Below are positions 44,024 to 53,368 of a DNA stretch of 64,000 bases, piece by piece. Origin of the DNA: Ktedonobacter racemifer DSM 44963. GTDB taxonomy: Bacteria; Chloroflexota; Ktedonobacteria; Ktedonobacterales; Ktedonobacteraceae. Each line of letters begins with the position of its first letter. Within the stretch, counting starts at the first letter, position 1. The notes beneath the pieces were generated by a model that was not told the origin of the DNA, ran no database searches, and saw only the letters and a program-made list of their open reading frames with translations. Made by a program: the position numbers and the translations under genes. The stretch is taken from positions 62,001-126,000 of the forward strand of contig NZ_ADVG01000004.1 in assembly GCF_000178855.1 (NCBI RefSeq). The letters are read 5' to 3'.

Positions 44024-44563
44024 GGTTGTGTTGCAAAAACAGAGCTTCATTTGATAGGGTGGAGCTAAAAGATGGGATGATGATGATTATGGCGACGCAA
44101 ACCCCATTTAAATGGCGCCACTTTGAAGCCGAGATTATTTTGCTCTGTGTTCGTTGGTATCTCCGTTATTCGCTCAGCTATCGCGACCTGGAGGCGCATC
44201 ATGCAGGAGTGCGGTCTGCGCGTCGACCATATCACGATCTATCGATGGGTCCAACACTATGCGTCCGAGTTGGAGAAACGGTGTCGACCTCATTTGAAGA
44301 CAACAACGGACTCCTGGCGCGTGGATGAGACGTATGGAAAAGTCAAAGGCGTCTGGGTCTCCCTGTATCGAGCGGTAGATTCTCAGGGGAATACGCTTGA
44401 GTTCTTGCTCAGTCCCACCCGCGACGCTGAAGCCGCCAAACGCTTTTTTCCACAATATGCTTGACTCTTCTCACATGGTCTCCCCTCGTGTGATCACCGT
44501 GGACAAGAACGCTGCGTATCCCAAAGCTTTCCACGAGATGAAAGCAACTGGTGCTGTTCCAAC
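44024..44563 (+). pseudogene. Degenerate IS6-family element, 5' part
   Basis: Left end GGTTGTGTTGCAAAAA at 44024. The transposase starts MATQTPFKWRHFEAEI (44089) and is close to the copy at 1-720, but the frame shifts after LSYRDLE and again after AKRFF, and it stops at GAVPT where a MITE is inserted. About 70 codons and the right end are missing. A matching right end stands alone at 45187-45203. Confidence 0.85.
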
Positions 44564-44724
44564 GGTAGTGTTGCAAAAAATTTTGAGCGGAGAAAATGGA
44601 GCCAGTAATTACAGCACAAGAATCATTATTCTAGAGAAAGGGCGCACGTTTTGCATCTTTTACTAGTGAGGTATGTTTGTGTGTGCTTCAATTTGCAGAG
44701 CTTTAATTTTTTTGCAACACTACC
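44564..44724. mobile_element. 161-bp MITE with IS6-like ends, inside the IS6 remnant
   Basis: Ends GGTAGTGTTGCAAAAAA and TTTTTTGCAACACTACC; same termini and nearly the same length as the MITE at 6725-6886, but a different interior. It lies in the transposase pseudogene. Confidence 0.8.
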
Positions 44725-44954
44725 CTGTACAATAGGGACAGTTCATTGGCCGTACTCCTTCTTCCATTCTCTTGACGGGATGAGCATAACAAAGATGTGG
44801 CTTTTCAGCAAGATCAGGTTTGAGTTCTGACAGAACCTCTTCTTCCATTGACAGCTTGTAAATTGGGTCCCTCAGCACACTTGGCTGAAAATCGACCAAA
44901 AGAGTCCATTCGGGTGTTTCTCGCGTATTACTTTTTAGGGGGCCATCCCGAACG

Positions 44955-45142
44955 TTGGTTCTTCCGCACTTTCCGTGCTCAACAATACGGAGAGCCAGGT
45001 ATCATACGGCCTCACCAGAGGTAGGAAGGCTTCTTCGATGGCTTTGATCATCTTTTCAATGCAAACAGACCTCATCGCTCTCTGGGTGTGCTTTTTGCCA
45101 GGATGTTGAAATTGTTGAGCACGGAAAGTGCGGAAGAACCAA
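44955..45142. mobile_element. 188-bp element with 32-bp perfect inverted ends (ISL3-like MITE)
   Basis: TTGGTTCTTCCGCACTTTCC... at 44955-44986 is perfectly inverted at 45111-45142. The GGTTCTTCC start resembles ISL3-family ends. The interior has no gene. Right beside it, CCAAAATATTTTACAC (45139-45154) recurs at the far end of the window (63982-63997). Confidence 0.7.
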
Positions 45143-45186
45143 AATATTTTACACTTCCTCTTCACGTCCATCTCGCCTTCGTCATA

Positions 45187-45203
45187 GTTTTTGCAACACA
45201 ACC
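45187..45203. mobile_element. Solo IS6 right end
   Basis: GTTTTTGCAACACAACC, the inverted counterpart of the end at 44024. With the IS6 remnant, two nested MITE-like elements and this end, 44024-45203 is a layered insertion site. The stretch 44725-44954 also has TTCTGACAGAACC near 44826, the terminus of the IS at 53369-54348. Confidence 0.6.
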
Positions 45204-45437
45204 TCCTGTCATACAAGCTGCTTGACTCGTCTCGCATTCTCCATCGCCTTTTCTCTTCCGGACCTCTTCTCTTCACCATCTCATTGACATTCACTTGTGT
45301 CTATTTATCCATCCAATTTCCTCATCTGTTCCCCTTCTCCATGTTCCGAGACTTCTCGTGAACCGCTTTTCGCTCGTTTGTTTTCAACTCGTTGCGTATC
45401 CCGTGGGCCGAATGTGTCCAAGAGCCCAGTAATCAAG

Positions 45438-45896
45438 TCACATGACATCACCTGTTGCTGAAAGTGCCGCTGTCAGTTGATGAAGGTGTTCACGCAAATT
45501 CGTAAATGCTTCAGATTCTAAGGCCGTACGACAGATGAACTCCCTAGCAATCGGAGGAGCCTGATTTTTGAGTGAGAGACCAGCCTCAGTGAGATGAACT
45601 TCTACCGATCGCTCATCCACATGGCTACGTATTCGTTCCACCAATCCTGCGATCTCAAGGCGCTTGAGCAAGGGAGTGAGTGTGCCTGAATCTAAATAGA
45701 GCATCTGCCCAAGATCTTTCATTGTACTTGTCCCATGTTCCCAGAGGACAAGCATGACCAGGTATTGAGGATATGTCAATCCCAGCGATGTTAAAAGTTC
45801 ACGGTACGCATTTGTCATGGCCCGTGTTGCTGCATAAAGAGCAAAGCATAGTTGGCGGTCAAGCTTGAGAATATCATCTTGTGACATCTGTCTCAT
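45438..45896 (-). CDS. MarR/OhrR-family regulator
   Basis: Winged-helix regulator of 152 residues; start 45896 (MRQMSQDDILKLDRQLCFAL) follows GGAAGG. The N-terminal Cys in LDRQLCFALYAATRAM is placed as the peroxide-sensing Cys of OhrR. Recognition region STMKDLGQMLYLDSGTLTPLLKRLE and wing RSHVDERSVEVHLTEAG are typical. A second Cys occurs near the C-terminus (FICRTALE), possibly for a two-Cys mechanism. It is divergent from a catalase gene rather than the usual ohr. Confidence 0.88.
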   Translation of the reverse strand: MRQMSQDDILKLDRQLCFALYAATRAMTNAYRELLTSLGLTYPQYLVMLVLWEHGTSTMKDLGQMLYLDSGTLTPLLKRLEIAGLVERIRSHVDERSVEVHLTEAGLSLKNQAPPIAREFICRTALESEAFTNLREHLHQLTAALSATGDVM

Positions 45897-46035
45897 AGAA
45901 AATCCTTCCGACGAAAATTTGCAATGCAATAGAAATATAGGTGCATAAAAATCCACCTACTCCTCTGCTTAGTAGCAGCAAAGGGTTAAATTACATCTTA
46001 CTAACACATATCATAGCGCATGGACATGTTTTTGT

Positions 46036-46061
46036 CAATTTAATTGTGTGCAATTAAATTG
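46036..46061. promoter_or_regulatory. MarR/OhrR-type operator
   Basis: CAATTTAATTG-TGTG-CAATTAAATTG, perfect 11-bp arms, similar to known OhrR sites (TACAATT-n-AATTGTA). A half-site ATTTAATTGTGTG recurs at 46112. It lies in the 373-bp divergent gap between the regulator and catalase. Confidence 0.75.
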
Positions 46062-46103
46062 AAATAAATATAATTTTGAAAAATTTAATTTTGATCAATA
46101 GTA

Positions 46104-46138
46104 TTGACAAAAATTTAATTGTGTGACATCATTATATC
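46104..46138 (+). promoter_or_regulatory. Probable catalase promoter
   Basis: TTGACA at 46104-46109, with CATCAT (46127) at 17 bp; TATATC at 46133 is an alternative. The half-operator lies in the spacer. Confidence 0.4.
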
Positions 46139-46269
46139 CAGATGCGGTTATGCATCGGCTAATGCATGTCAACAACAGAGAAATTGTGAAGTGAGTTGTG
46201 TGTATCCGACACGAACTTTGCTGAAATCACTTTCACATTTGGTATGAACACGAACTCCTGGAGGAATCA

Positions 46270-47754
46270 ATGAGCGATCAAGTCAACAAGAAACCACCAG
46301 TCACAACGAATGATGCGGGCATTCCTACCGCGAACGATGAGCATTCGCTTTCTGTAGGCCCCAATGGGCCCCTACTGCTGCAAGACCACTACCTGGTTCA
46401 GAAGTTGGCGCAGTTCAACCGCGAGCGTGTTCCTGAGCGTGTAGTGCATGCTAGAGGTACAGGTGCCTTTGGCTATTTTGAGGTAACTGCTGATGTGTCC
46501 CAGTGGTCCAAAGCCGCCTTCCTCAATGGCGTCGGTAAGCGCACTCCTCTCGTTGTTCGTTTCTCGACAGTTGCCGGTGAGCTGGGTTCTGCTGACACGG
46601 TGCGCGATCCACGTGGCTTTGCCATCAAGTTCTACACTGAAGAGGGTAACTACGATCTGGTCGGGAACAATACTCCGATCTTCTTCATCCGCGATACCAT
46701 TAAGTTCCCGGATTTCATCCATTCGCAGAAGCGTGTACCTCGCACGGGTCTCCCGAGCCACACTGCTCAGTGGGATTTCTGGACTTTATACCCTGAGTCT
46801 GCTCACCAGGTGACCTACCTGATGACCGATCGTGGGACTCCCCGCACCTTACGCCACATGAATGGTTATGGTAGCCACACCTACATGTGGATCAATGCCA
46901 AAGGCGAGAAGTTCTGGGTGAAATACCACTTCATCAGTGATCAGGGCGTGGAGAACTTCACCAATGCAGAGGCAGGTGCGATAAGCGGTCAGGATCCTAA
47001 CTTCCATCGCCGCGATCTGATTGAGGCGATCGATCGAAAGGAATATCCATCCTGGCAGTTGAAGATGCAGATCATGCCCTATGAGGATGCCGCCACCTAT
47101 CGCTTCAATCCCTTCGATCTGACCAAGGTCTGGCCGCACAGCGACTATCCGTTGATCACGATTGGTCGCATGGTCCTTGACCGCAACCCGGCGAACATGT
47201 TCAATGATATTGAGCAACTTGCTTTATCTCCGGCCAACATGGTCCCTGGTATTGCTGCCAGCCCGGATAAGATGTTGCAGGGTCGCATCTTCAGCTATCC
47301 GGATGCTCACCGCTATCGCATCGGCACCAACTACAATCAGTTGCCAGTCAACCAGCCACAGAGCGAAGTGAATAACTACAATAAAGACGGCGCGATGAGT
47401 TACCGTCACAATGGGGACCAGCCTCACTATTCTCCGAACACTTTCAATGGTCCCCAGGCCGATACTCAGCGCTATGGCGAGCCTGAGGGCGTAGTGATCA
47501 GTGGTGAGGTTGCGCGTACCGCGTACACGCTGCATCCTGAGGATAACGACTTTATCCAGCCAGGCAACCTCTACCGTAACGTGCTGAGCGAGACGGAGAA
47601 AGAGCATCTGGTCACCAATATTGTCGCCCACATGAGCCAGGGTGTTGACCGTGCCCTGCAGGAACGTGTGATCAACACCTACTGGTCGCAGGTTGATCCC
47701 GACCTGGGCCGCCGCGTAGCCAAAGGTCTCGGCCTTGAGGTGAGCGTCAGATAA
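46270..47754 (+). CDS. katA: Heme catalase (small-subunit, clade 3 type)
   Basis: Monofunctional heme catalase of 494 residues, the normal small-subunit size. GGAGGA precedes the start. Catalytic His60 in ERVVHARGTGAFGYF, Asn133 in LVGNNTPIFFIRD, and the proximal heme Tyr343 with Arg339 in GRIFSYPDAHRYRIG are present. NADPH-binding region residues (HRYRIGTNYNQLPVN) fit clade 3. It detoxifies hydrogen peroxide in the cytosol. Divergent MarR/OhrR gene and operator suggest oxidant-induced expression. A manganese catalase is also encoded at 4888. Confidence 0.95.
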   Translation: MSDQVNKKPPVTTNDAGIPTANDEHSLSVGPNGPLLLQDHYLVQKLAQFNRERVPERVVHARGTGAFGYFEVTADVSQWSKAAFLNGVGKRTPLVVRFSTVAGELGSADTVRDPRGFAIKFYTEEGNYDLVGNNTPIFFIRDTIKFPDFIHSQKRVPRTGLPSHTAQWDFWTLYPESAHQVTYLMTDRGTPRTLRHMNGYGSHTYMWINAKGEKFWVKYHFISDQGVENFTNAEAGAISGQDPNFHRRDLIEAIDRKEYPSWQLKMQIMPYEDAATYRFNPFDLTKVWPHSDYPLITIGRMVLDRNPANMFNDIEQLALSPANMVPGIAASPDKMLQGRIFSYPDAHRYRIGTNYNQLPVNQPQSEVNNYNKDGAMSYRHNGDQPHYSPNTFNGPQADTQRYGEPEGVVISGEVARTAYTLHPEDNDFIQPGNLYRNVLSETEKEHLVTNIVAHMSQGVDRALQERVINTYWSQVDPDLGRRVAKGLGLEVSVR

Positions 47755-47845
47755 TCGCGTCAAGAGTGGTTAGGGAGCGGTTGAGATAACGCATACAAAG
47801 CTGGTGTCCGTACGCTACGGGATGCCAGCTGCGGTAACGTAATTG

Positions 47846-47889
47846 GGTAATTTTTCGGAAAATACGAGGTAATTTTTCGGAAAATACGA
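47846..47889. repeat. Perfect 22-bp tandem duplication
   Basis: GGTAATTTTTCGGAAAATACGA twice in direct tandem between catalase and aquaporin. Each unit contains the short palindrome TTTTTCGGAAAA. Resembles IS-end or regulator site repeats; no transposase adjoins it. Confidence 0.75.
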
Positions 47890-47954
47890 CGATGCGATCG
47901 CTTATAACAGCAGATTCATCGCTTTATGGAAGATAGCATACAGGATGAAAATAA

Positions 47955-48573
47955 ATGAGCAGCGATATTATAAGAGGTAAAATGATCCGCGAGGATCAAG
48001 CGGCTTCCACGACACAAGAGACAAGCGTCGATTATGTACGACCCGTTATCGCGGAACTCATCGGAACGTTTTGCTTCATTTTCAGCGGCGCGGGATCGAT
48101 TGTTGCGAATCAAATGACGCATGGAGCGCTGGGTACGTTAGGCATTGCGCTCGCGCACGGCCTGGGACTCGCGATCATGATCTGCATTTTCGGCGCGACT
48201 TCGGGAGCACATTTCAATCCTGCTGTTACTATCGGCCTGGCAGTAACAAACCGTATCAAACCTGCCCTAGCCTTGCTATATATTATCGCTCAACTGGTTG
48301 GCGCGACGCTCTCCGGCCTGGCACTGCGCGTCATTTTCCCACAATCAGTCTGGGAAGCGGCGAAACTCGGTACGCCAATGCTTGGAACCGGCGTTTCTTT
48401 CGGCCTGGGCGTCTTCGTTGAGGCGCTGCTGACCTTCTTCCTAGTCCTGGCGGTCTTTGGAACTGCTGTTGACGAGCGCGCGCCCAAAATTGGCGGCTTT
48501 GGCATCGGCCTTACGTTGCTGGTCAGCATCCTTGTGGGCGGATCAATTAGCGGCGCGTCTCTGAATCCCGCGC
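47955..48573 (+). pseudogene. Aquaporin, N-terminal fragment split by IS inversion
   Basis: MIP-family channel. Five to six membrane helices with the first NPA in GAHFNPAVTIGLAV and the second in SGASLNPAR, where the IS6 copy 2 begins (48574). Joined to the fragment at 37527-37665 it restores the expected NPARTFGPALAGGFW and a full-length protein of about 250 residues. The N-terminus (RGKMIREDQAASTTQETS) is polar; Met10 at 47982 is an alternative start. The frame runs 12 codons into the IS before stopping. Confidence 0.9.
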
Positions 48574-49434
48574 GGTATTGTCAACTTAACCAGAAAAATG
48601 AAGAATATTGCTGAGTTATAGCGAAGAAGGATGCTGATGGGTCATGGAAGATGTGGGGGATACCTATGGTTATGCGACTCGCTTTGCTCCAGTCAGTTCA
48701 TTCCAAGTCTGAAATCGGTCCTGTAAAAGAGCGCGGTATTTTCCGGCCCTCAGACGGTGTCGTCGCGGTTGAAAATGTCCAGCGATGGGGCCAAAGGCAG
48801 AGAGGAAGCGTTGAGCCTGTTTCGTTGATTTGAACCGCCGCATCTTCTTTTCACGCAGGCGCGTCGGTTGGTGAGAATTTTCCGCCCGGTTGTTGAGCCC
48901 TTTGTGCTGCCGGTGCTCTACGCCAGGCAGGATCTCGCGTTTGGCCACGCCATAGCTCCTCAGCTTATCGGTAATGATTACACGAGGAACGTATTGCAAC
49001 CCTTTGAGCAGTTTGCGGAAAAAGCGTTTCGCCGCGTGTGTGTTCCGCCGGCTCTGCACCAGGATATCCAGCACGTTGCCGTCCTGATCGACGGCTCGCC
49101 ACAGATACGACCTTTTCCCATTGATGGTGAGAAAGACCTCATCCAGGTGCCACTTGTCCCCACACCGAGGGCGACGGCGGCGGAGTTCGTTCGCGTACGT
49201 CTGCCCAAACTTCAAGCACCACTGGCGCACGGTTTCGTAGGTGACGACGATGCCGCGCTGTGCCAGAAGCTCTTCAACGTCGCGAAAACTCAAGGAAAAA
49301 CGAAAATAGAGCCAGACAGCATGGCTGATGATTTCAGACGGAAAGCGGTAGCCTCTGTAATCGGGGGCAGTGGTGGTTGTTTTCATGAAGCCATGTTAGC
49401 ACATTGTTCAGCTACGTTCCAAGTTGACAATATC
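48574..49434. mobile_element. IS6-family element, copy 2 (861 bp, inverted)
   Basis: Inverted duplicate of 37666-38526. Left flank TCCCGCGC is the aquaporin side; right flank TCTTTCTG adjoins the truncated DNA polymerase. Together the copies bound the inverted 10-kb segment. Confidence 0.92.
48670..49386 (-). CDS. IS6-family transposase (copy 2)
   Basis: Identical in protein sequence to the transposase at 37714-38430, 238 residues with all DDE residues. Lies in reverse orientation. Confidence 0.92.
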   Translation of the reverse strand: MKTTTTAPDYRGYRFPSEIISHAVWLYFRFSLSFRDVEELLAQRGIVVTYETVRQWCLKFGQTYANELRRRRPRCGDKWHLDEVFLTINGKRSYLWRAVDQDGNVLDILVQSRRNTHAAKRFFRKLLKGLQYVPRVIITDKLRSYGVAKREILPGVEHRQHKGLNNRAENSHQPTRLREKKMRRFKSTKQAQRFLSAFGPIAGHFQPRRHRLRAGKYRALLQDRFQTWNELTGAKRVA

Positions 49435-51509
49435 TCTTTCTGCCTTGCACGACCGACGAGATACGTCTGCGCGTCTTTCGAGAGCCGAAGACGGGTGGCG
49501 ACATCGGAGGCAGGAAGTGAGCGTATCCGCAGCGCCCGGAGCGTTTCCTGATAGTGTTGCTCCACTCCAACCAGGTCACCCTGCATCACACAGCGCAATG
49601 CCTGACGCAAAAACCGCTCCCCATAAGGTTCCGATCGGCTCGACCGCATGGCCGCCCCTCGCACGATGGTCTCTCCCGAATACGTCAAGAGCGCATAATT
49701 CTTGATCGCGTGAGAGAGCATCGCGGCATAGCGAGCTTCGTATTCCAACTTCACCCCGTCGGGCAACGTCGCGCCCACCTCGTTCACTAGTGCACGTTCT
49801 TGTTCTTCACTCCACTCACGCGGGACCGCAAAGTATACCCCATCGGTATCCGCTTCAATTGGCACCATTCCTCGCTCTCGTAGGGACGCAAGAAGACTAT
49901 CGAGCAGTGCCCTGCCGCGCCTGGTCACCTCGTTTGCCGCCTCCAGATCCGCAAAGAGTGCCATCGAGGTCGCTCCCAAATACCCATACGCCGCGTTAAT
50001 CACGGTCTTCATGGCCGCCTGTGTGCCATCGTGCTGATTCGCCTCTGTCGAGCCAGGAGAAGCTTCCCGTGCTGCTCTTTTATGGAAGAGGCGCAACTCC
50101 GTCAACCGATCCATGAAATGCAAAAAAACGCCCAGGCGATCGCTCTTGGGTCCAATCCGAAAAGCCCGAATTAGCGAGGGATAGAGCGAGGCAACATCGG
50201 CTTTCACGATATGCTCTGCGACTCCCTCTGCTAACAGGTAAGAGGCACCACCTTGATGCTGCCCATAACGCTCTTCCTGGCCGGTCGTATAGGGTGGAAG
50301 CGCCGCACCTGCTCGTACGTATGCCCGAACCATCATCGGCTCAAGGATTCCCATAGCTGGACCGGCTGAAGCTACTCGCTCATAGCGACGAGGGGCCATC
50401 CCGGCGAGGGCAAAGGCAGCTCCCATCAGGCGAAGCGAAATCTCGTCAACCTCACACACGTCGTCGAGTGCATATTTGCGTACCAGATCTGGGTCACGCT
50501 GATATGTCTCATAGATCTTGCTCCCTTCCAGGTACACACGTTCTGGAGCGGCCATGCCGAAATGGCGAGCAACTTCTTTTAAGCGATAGGATGGCAAGGA
50601 GCGCGCAACAAAATCATATCGGCGAACCGCATCTAAAGTGTCGATCAGTTCTCGTCCCGCGACACTGAAGTGCTTGCGTTTCCTGCGATGAGCTCCCGCT
50701 TCCTCAAACGATTCCAGCTGCAATGGGGCACCAGATCGTCCAAGCAACAAGGGCACATGGAGCGCATTAGCGCGGGCCTCAAGAAACGGGAGATCAAAGC
50801 CAAACAGATTATGGTTCTCGATGACATCGGGGTCCAAACGACGAATCACTGCACACAGCTCAGTGATGAGAGCTGGTTCTTCTTCAGGAGTAGGCGCTTC
50901 CAAAATACATTCGTGCCCATGATTGTCTCGAATTGCGACCAAAAAGATGCGACCTCGCGAGGGATCAAGCGAGGTGGTTTCTACATCAAATTGCAGGCGA
51001 TGGAGATCATCATAGGCCAGGCCTCGAAAGAAGACACGCCCCGTTTGCATCAGATATTGTTCCACGGGGCCAACGCGGTAATAGTCTTCCCACAAGGAAC
51101 CAAGCGAGGTTACCTGGCGGCCCAGGCGTCGTGAGGCTCCCGAAAGGAGCATCCGCTCTAACAGGTGCCCATCGCGAGCTGAAAGCAGATACCGATACGA
51201 GCCAACGGAACCTTCCAGCACGCGATAGCTGATCGGCGATTGATCCCTGCCCCAGGGAAGTGTCGCCGGAGGTTGCGCGTGCAACGGTGGGAGATCCTCC
51301 AACGTTCTGGCAAAGAGCCAGGGGCGAAAGGACGCTTTGCTACAGCTGACCTCTCCCCCTTGCCGTTGCCAGACAAGCGCTTTCCCTGCCCGTGTCGCCC
51401 AGACAGAGACAATGCCTGGTGTCGGATCCCAACCGAAGAGCATCTCATCATGTAGCTGGTCAGGGACACTCCCATCGGGATCGGCAGTCACGTGTTCTTC
51501 CTTTCTCAT
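49435..51509 (-). pseudogene. polB: Family B DNA polymerase, C-terminus cut by IS copy 2
   Basis: About 690 residues remain. Exonuclease motifs: Exo I FDVETTSLDPSRGRIF, Exo II NHNLFGFDLPFLE, Exo III YALDDVCEVDE. Polymerase motif A is DVASLYPSLIRAF, motif B KTVINAAYGYLG and motif C EADTDGVYF. All catalytic carboxylates are present, so only the thumb end after YLVGRARQKE is lost and 16 IS-encoded residues replace it. The start follows a moderate site. Family B polymerases in bacteria serve repair (Pol II) or come from mobile DNA; this one lacks a protein-priming insertion that I can see. Confidence 0.85.
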
Positions 51510-51845
51510 CAGAGCAGCGCCTCTGGATACCCCGTTGTTTTCATGCTCGCGTGTTGCATAGTGGTCAGACGCCTTTATGATACTGGCAAAAGCGGTGAAA
51601 TTTCACCCTGATTGACAGGAAGAGCGAGATCTCCAGGAAAACACGGGAGCACATTCGAGAAGGAAGTCGATGGCTGTTACCGAACATCGAAGATCAGCTA
51701 CTCCTTCCTAAAGCCCTGCTGAAACGTAAGCCCTTCTGAAACGTCCTTTCTCCCCCTTTGCTCTTGAAATACTTATGGTATACTAGTGAGAAATATACAC
51801 GTTTCTCGTTCAGAGCTACACATCAAAACACAGGCATTCAAAAAT
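51510..51845. other. Intergenic region
   Basis: About 330 bp. TATACT near 51779 could be a -10 element for the next gene. Nothing else seen. Confidence 0.35.
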
Positions 51846-52541
51846 ATGCACCTTCTCATCAAACATCACTGGGACACCACACACAAGACTTGGTCGCCCA
51901 CACAGTTCACCACCCATGTTGCCAGGCATGGCCGCACGCTTTGCCTCAATGGGAAACCGGATGCAGATTCACAAGGGAACATCTCCTCGCGTGGCTGGCG
52001 TCTCTCCCTTCATGGCAAGCCGCAACACATCTCCTGCAAGTCCTGTCTCCAACATCTGGAGAAGACAGCCATTGAAACGACGCTTATCGAACAGGCCAGC
52101 GAAGAGAAGACGCGCTGCTCTGTGAGGCACCCCTCGCTTCTGCCGCACCTGCTCACGCAGATCACCCATGCTCGCTCGCTCCACCAGGCACACTTATACC
52201 TTGCCTGGGCCTGTGCATCAGAGCTCGGGGAAGATGAAATTGCCATCTATCAACAGCACCAGCTCTTCCTTCCCCATCAATGTCTCCGACTCCTGCTGCT
52301 CCTCTATACGGCAAGCGAGTCCTCCCACACCCACCTTCACACTCTCGCGCTGCACTCCTGCGACAGAAACAGAACGCAGACAAGCATCTCGATACCTCCA
52401 CAGGAATACAATCCTCTCCCTGCAGGACACGATCGCGCACACGGCGCCTGGCCTACGCCCCTCGTCACCACTAGAACCCAGGCCTCTCATTCCGCTCCGA
52501 CAGCCGATATTCGCCCGGGCCTGTCGGAATTACCCACCTGA
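51846..52541 (+). CDS. Hypothetical protein MHLLIKHHWDTTHKTW
   Basis: Frame of about 231 codons from ATG 51846 (an upstream ATG at 51786 is open). The N-terminal 70 residues (IKHHWDTTHKTWSPTQFTTH, CLNGKPDADSQGN, CKSCLQHLEK) look protein-like with a Cys pair; the C-terminus is Ser/Thr/His-rich and less convincing. No clear ribosome binding site. The 3' end overlaps the convergent gene by 71 bp. Function unknown. Confidence 0.4.
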   Translation: MHLLIKHHWDTTHKTWSPTQFTTHVARHGRTLCLNGKPDADSQGNISSRGWRLSLHGKPQHISCKSCLQHLEKTAIETTLIEQASEEKTRCSVRHPSLLPHLLTQITHARSLHQAHLYLAWACASELGEDEIAIYQQHQLFLPHQCLRLLLLLYTASESSHTHLHTLALHSCDRNRTQTSISIPPQEYNPLPAGHDRAHGAWPTPLVTTRTQASHSAPTADIRPGLSELPT

Positions 52542-52914
52542 GTCCATCTTCCTCCTCATCCTCTTCTTCCATACTATACCCCGGATCTTTCAGCCCCACC
52601 AAATCAAGAGCTGCATCGAATTCTCCCACCTCCACCCACTCACGAAAGACATGCACCTGCAGCCCCTTGCCCTGCACCTGACCACGCACCTCAATCCGCA
52701 CGCCCCTCCCATATTGCTCGTGGAACAACAGCGCTGCCAGCACCATCACCTGCACCCGGCTGGGCAACGGAAGCACCACAGACTCGCTCACTCGCATAGG
52801 CTCTTCTCCAAAGCGCGATCGCGCTCTCACCACGTTCTTCTCTTCACAGAGACACGCACGCCAGATTTTGGCCTCTGGATCAGGATGCAGAGGCACCATC
52901 ATCTGCACGCTCAT
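52471..52914 (-). CDS. Hypothetical acidic 147-aa protein
   Basis: Start 52914 (MSVQMMVPLHPDPEAKIW) has GGAGGAGG upstream. A beta-rich domain (VRARSRFGEEPMRVSESVVL, GRGVRIEVRGQVQGKGLQV) is followed by a strongly acidic stretch (SMEEEDEEEDGLRW). This is consistent with a small cytosolic protein. Family not recognised. Confidence 0.5.
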   Translation of the reverse strand: MSVQMMVPLHPDPEAKIWRACLCEEKNVVRARSRFGEEPMRVSESVVLPLPSRVQVMVLAALLFHEQYGRGVRIEVRGQVQGKGLQVHVFREWVEVGEFDAALDLVGLKDPGYSMEEEDEEEDGLRWVIPTGPGEYRLSERNERPGF

Positions 52915-53000
52915 CCTGCCTCCTCCAAGCAAGAATGCTGTATACTCTTAAGAGAAAGACCAGTAGGCCCCTCGTACTCTGTCCTACTAAGGAGATACCT

Positions 53001-53255
53001 ATGGACACTCCCTTCGAGCTGCTGCTCCCCGATGGTCGCCGCATCCGTCTGACACCGGAGCAAGCCCTGGAATTTGTTGCCTGGCTTGCGCCACACATGT
53101 CTGACCTCCCAGAGGCCCTCGCCACCTGGCTCGCACAACAACATCCTCCCTCCCGCGACCTCCCACCACTTGAGCCTTATTGCGTCGTCGAACGCTCACC
53201 CCTCGACGGCCGTTATTACATCGCCGATGCAGGCCTCGATATCCCGGAATTGTGA
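53001..53255 (+). CDS. Small LPDGRxxxLTPEQAL protein
   Basis: Product of 84 residues with AAGGAG 6 bases before the ATG and TATACT about 65 bp upstream. Sequence begins MDTPFELLLPDGRRIRLTPE and holds a Pro-rich middle (QQHPPSRDLPPLEPY). A truncated relative with the same upstream region is at 1984-2043, so this is a repeated small gene family in the genome. Function unknown. Confidence 0.6.
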   Translation: MDTPFELLLPDGRRIRLTPEQALEFVAWLAPHMSDLPEALATWLAQQHPPSRDLPPLEPYCVVERSPLDGRYYIADAGLDIPEL

Positions 53256-53368
53256 ATCCAGCACACACCCATTGTCCCCTCTGGAGGAAACGGATCCGCC
53301 TGACACACGGCCGCCCAGCAGACGCATATAACACTGTGTACACCACAACAGCTCAAAGAAATACGAAG

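Noticed and set aside
38526..49434. 8-bp duplication at the other pair of IS flanks (GAGAAGAA, TCTTTCTG)
   Set aside because: The sequences are not inverted or direct copies of one another, so an older deletion is assumed instead.
48868..49551. Plus-strand frame antisense to the IS6 transposase (also 37615-38232 minus)
   Set aside because: Mirror frames of both IS copies; the transposase strand carries the DDE motifs.
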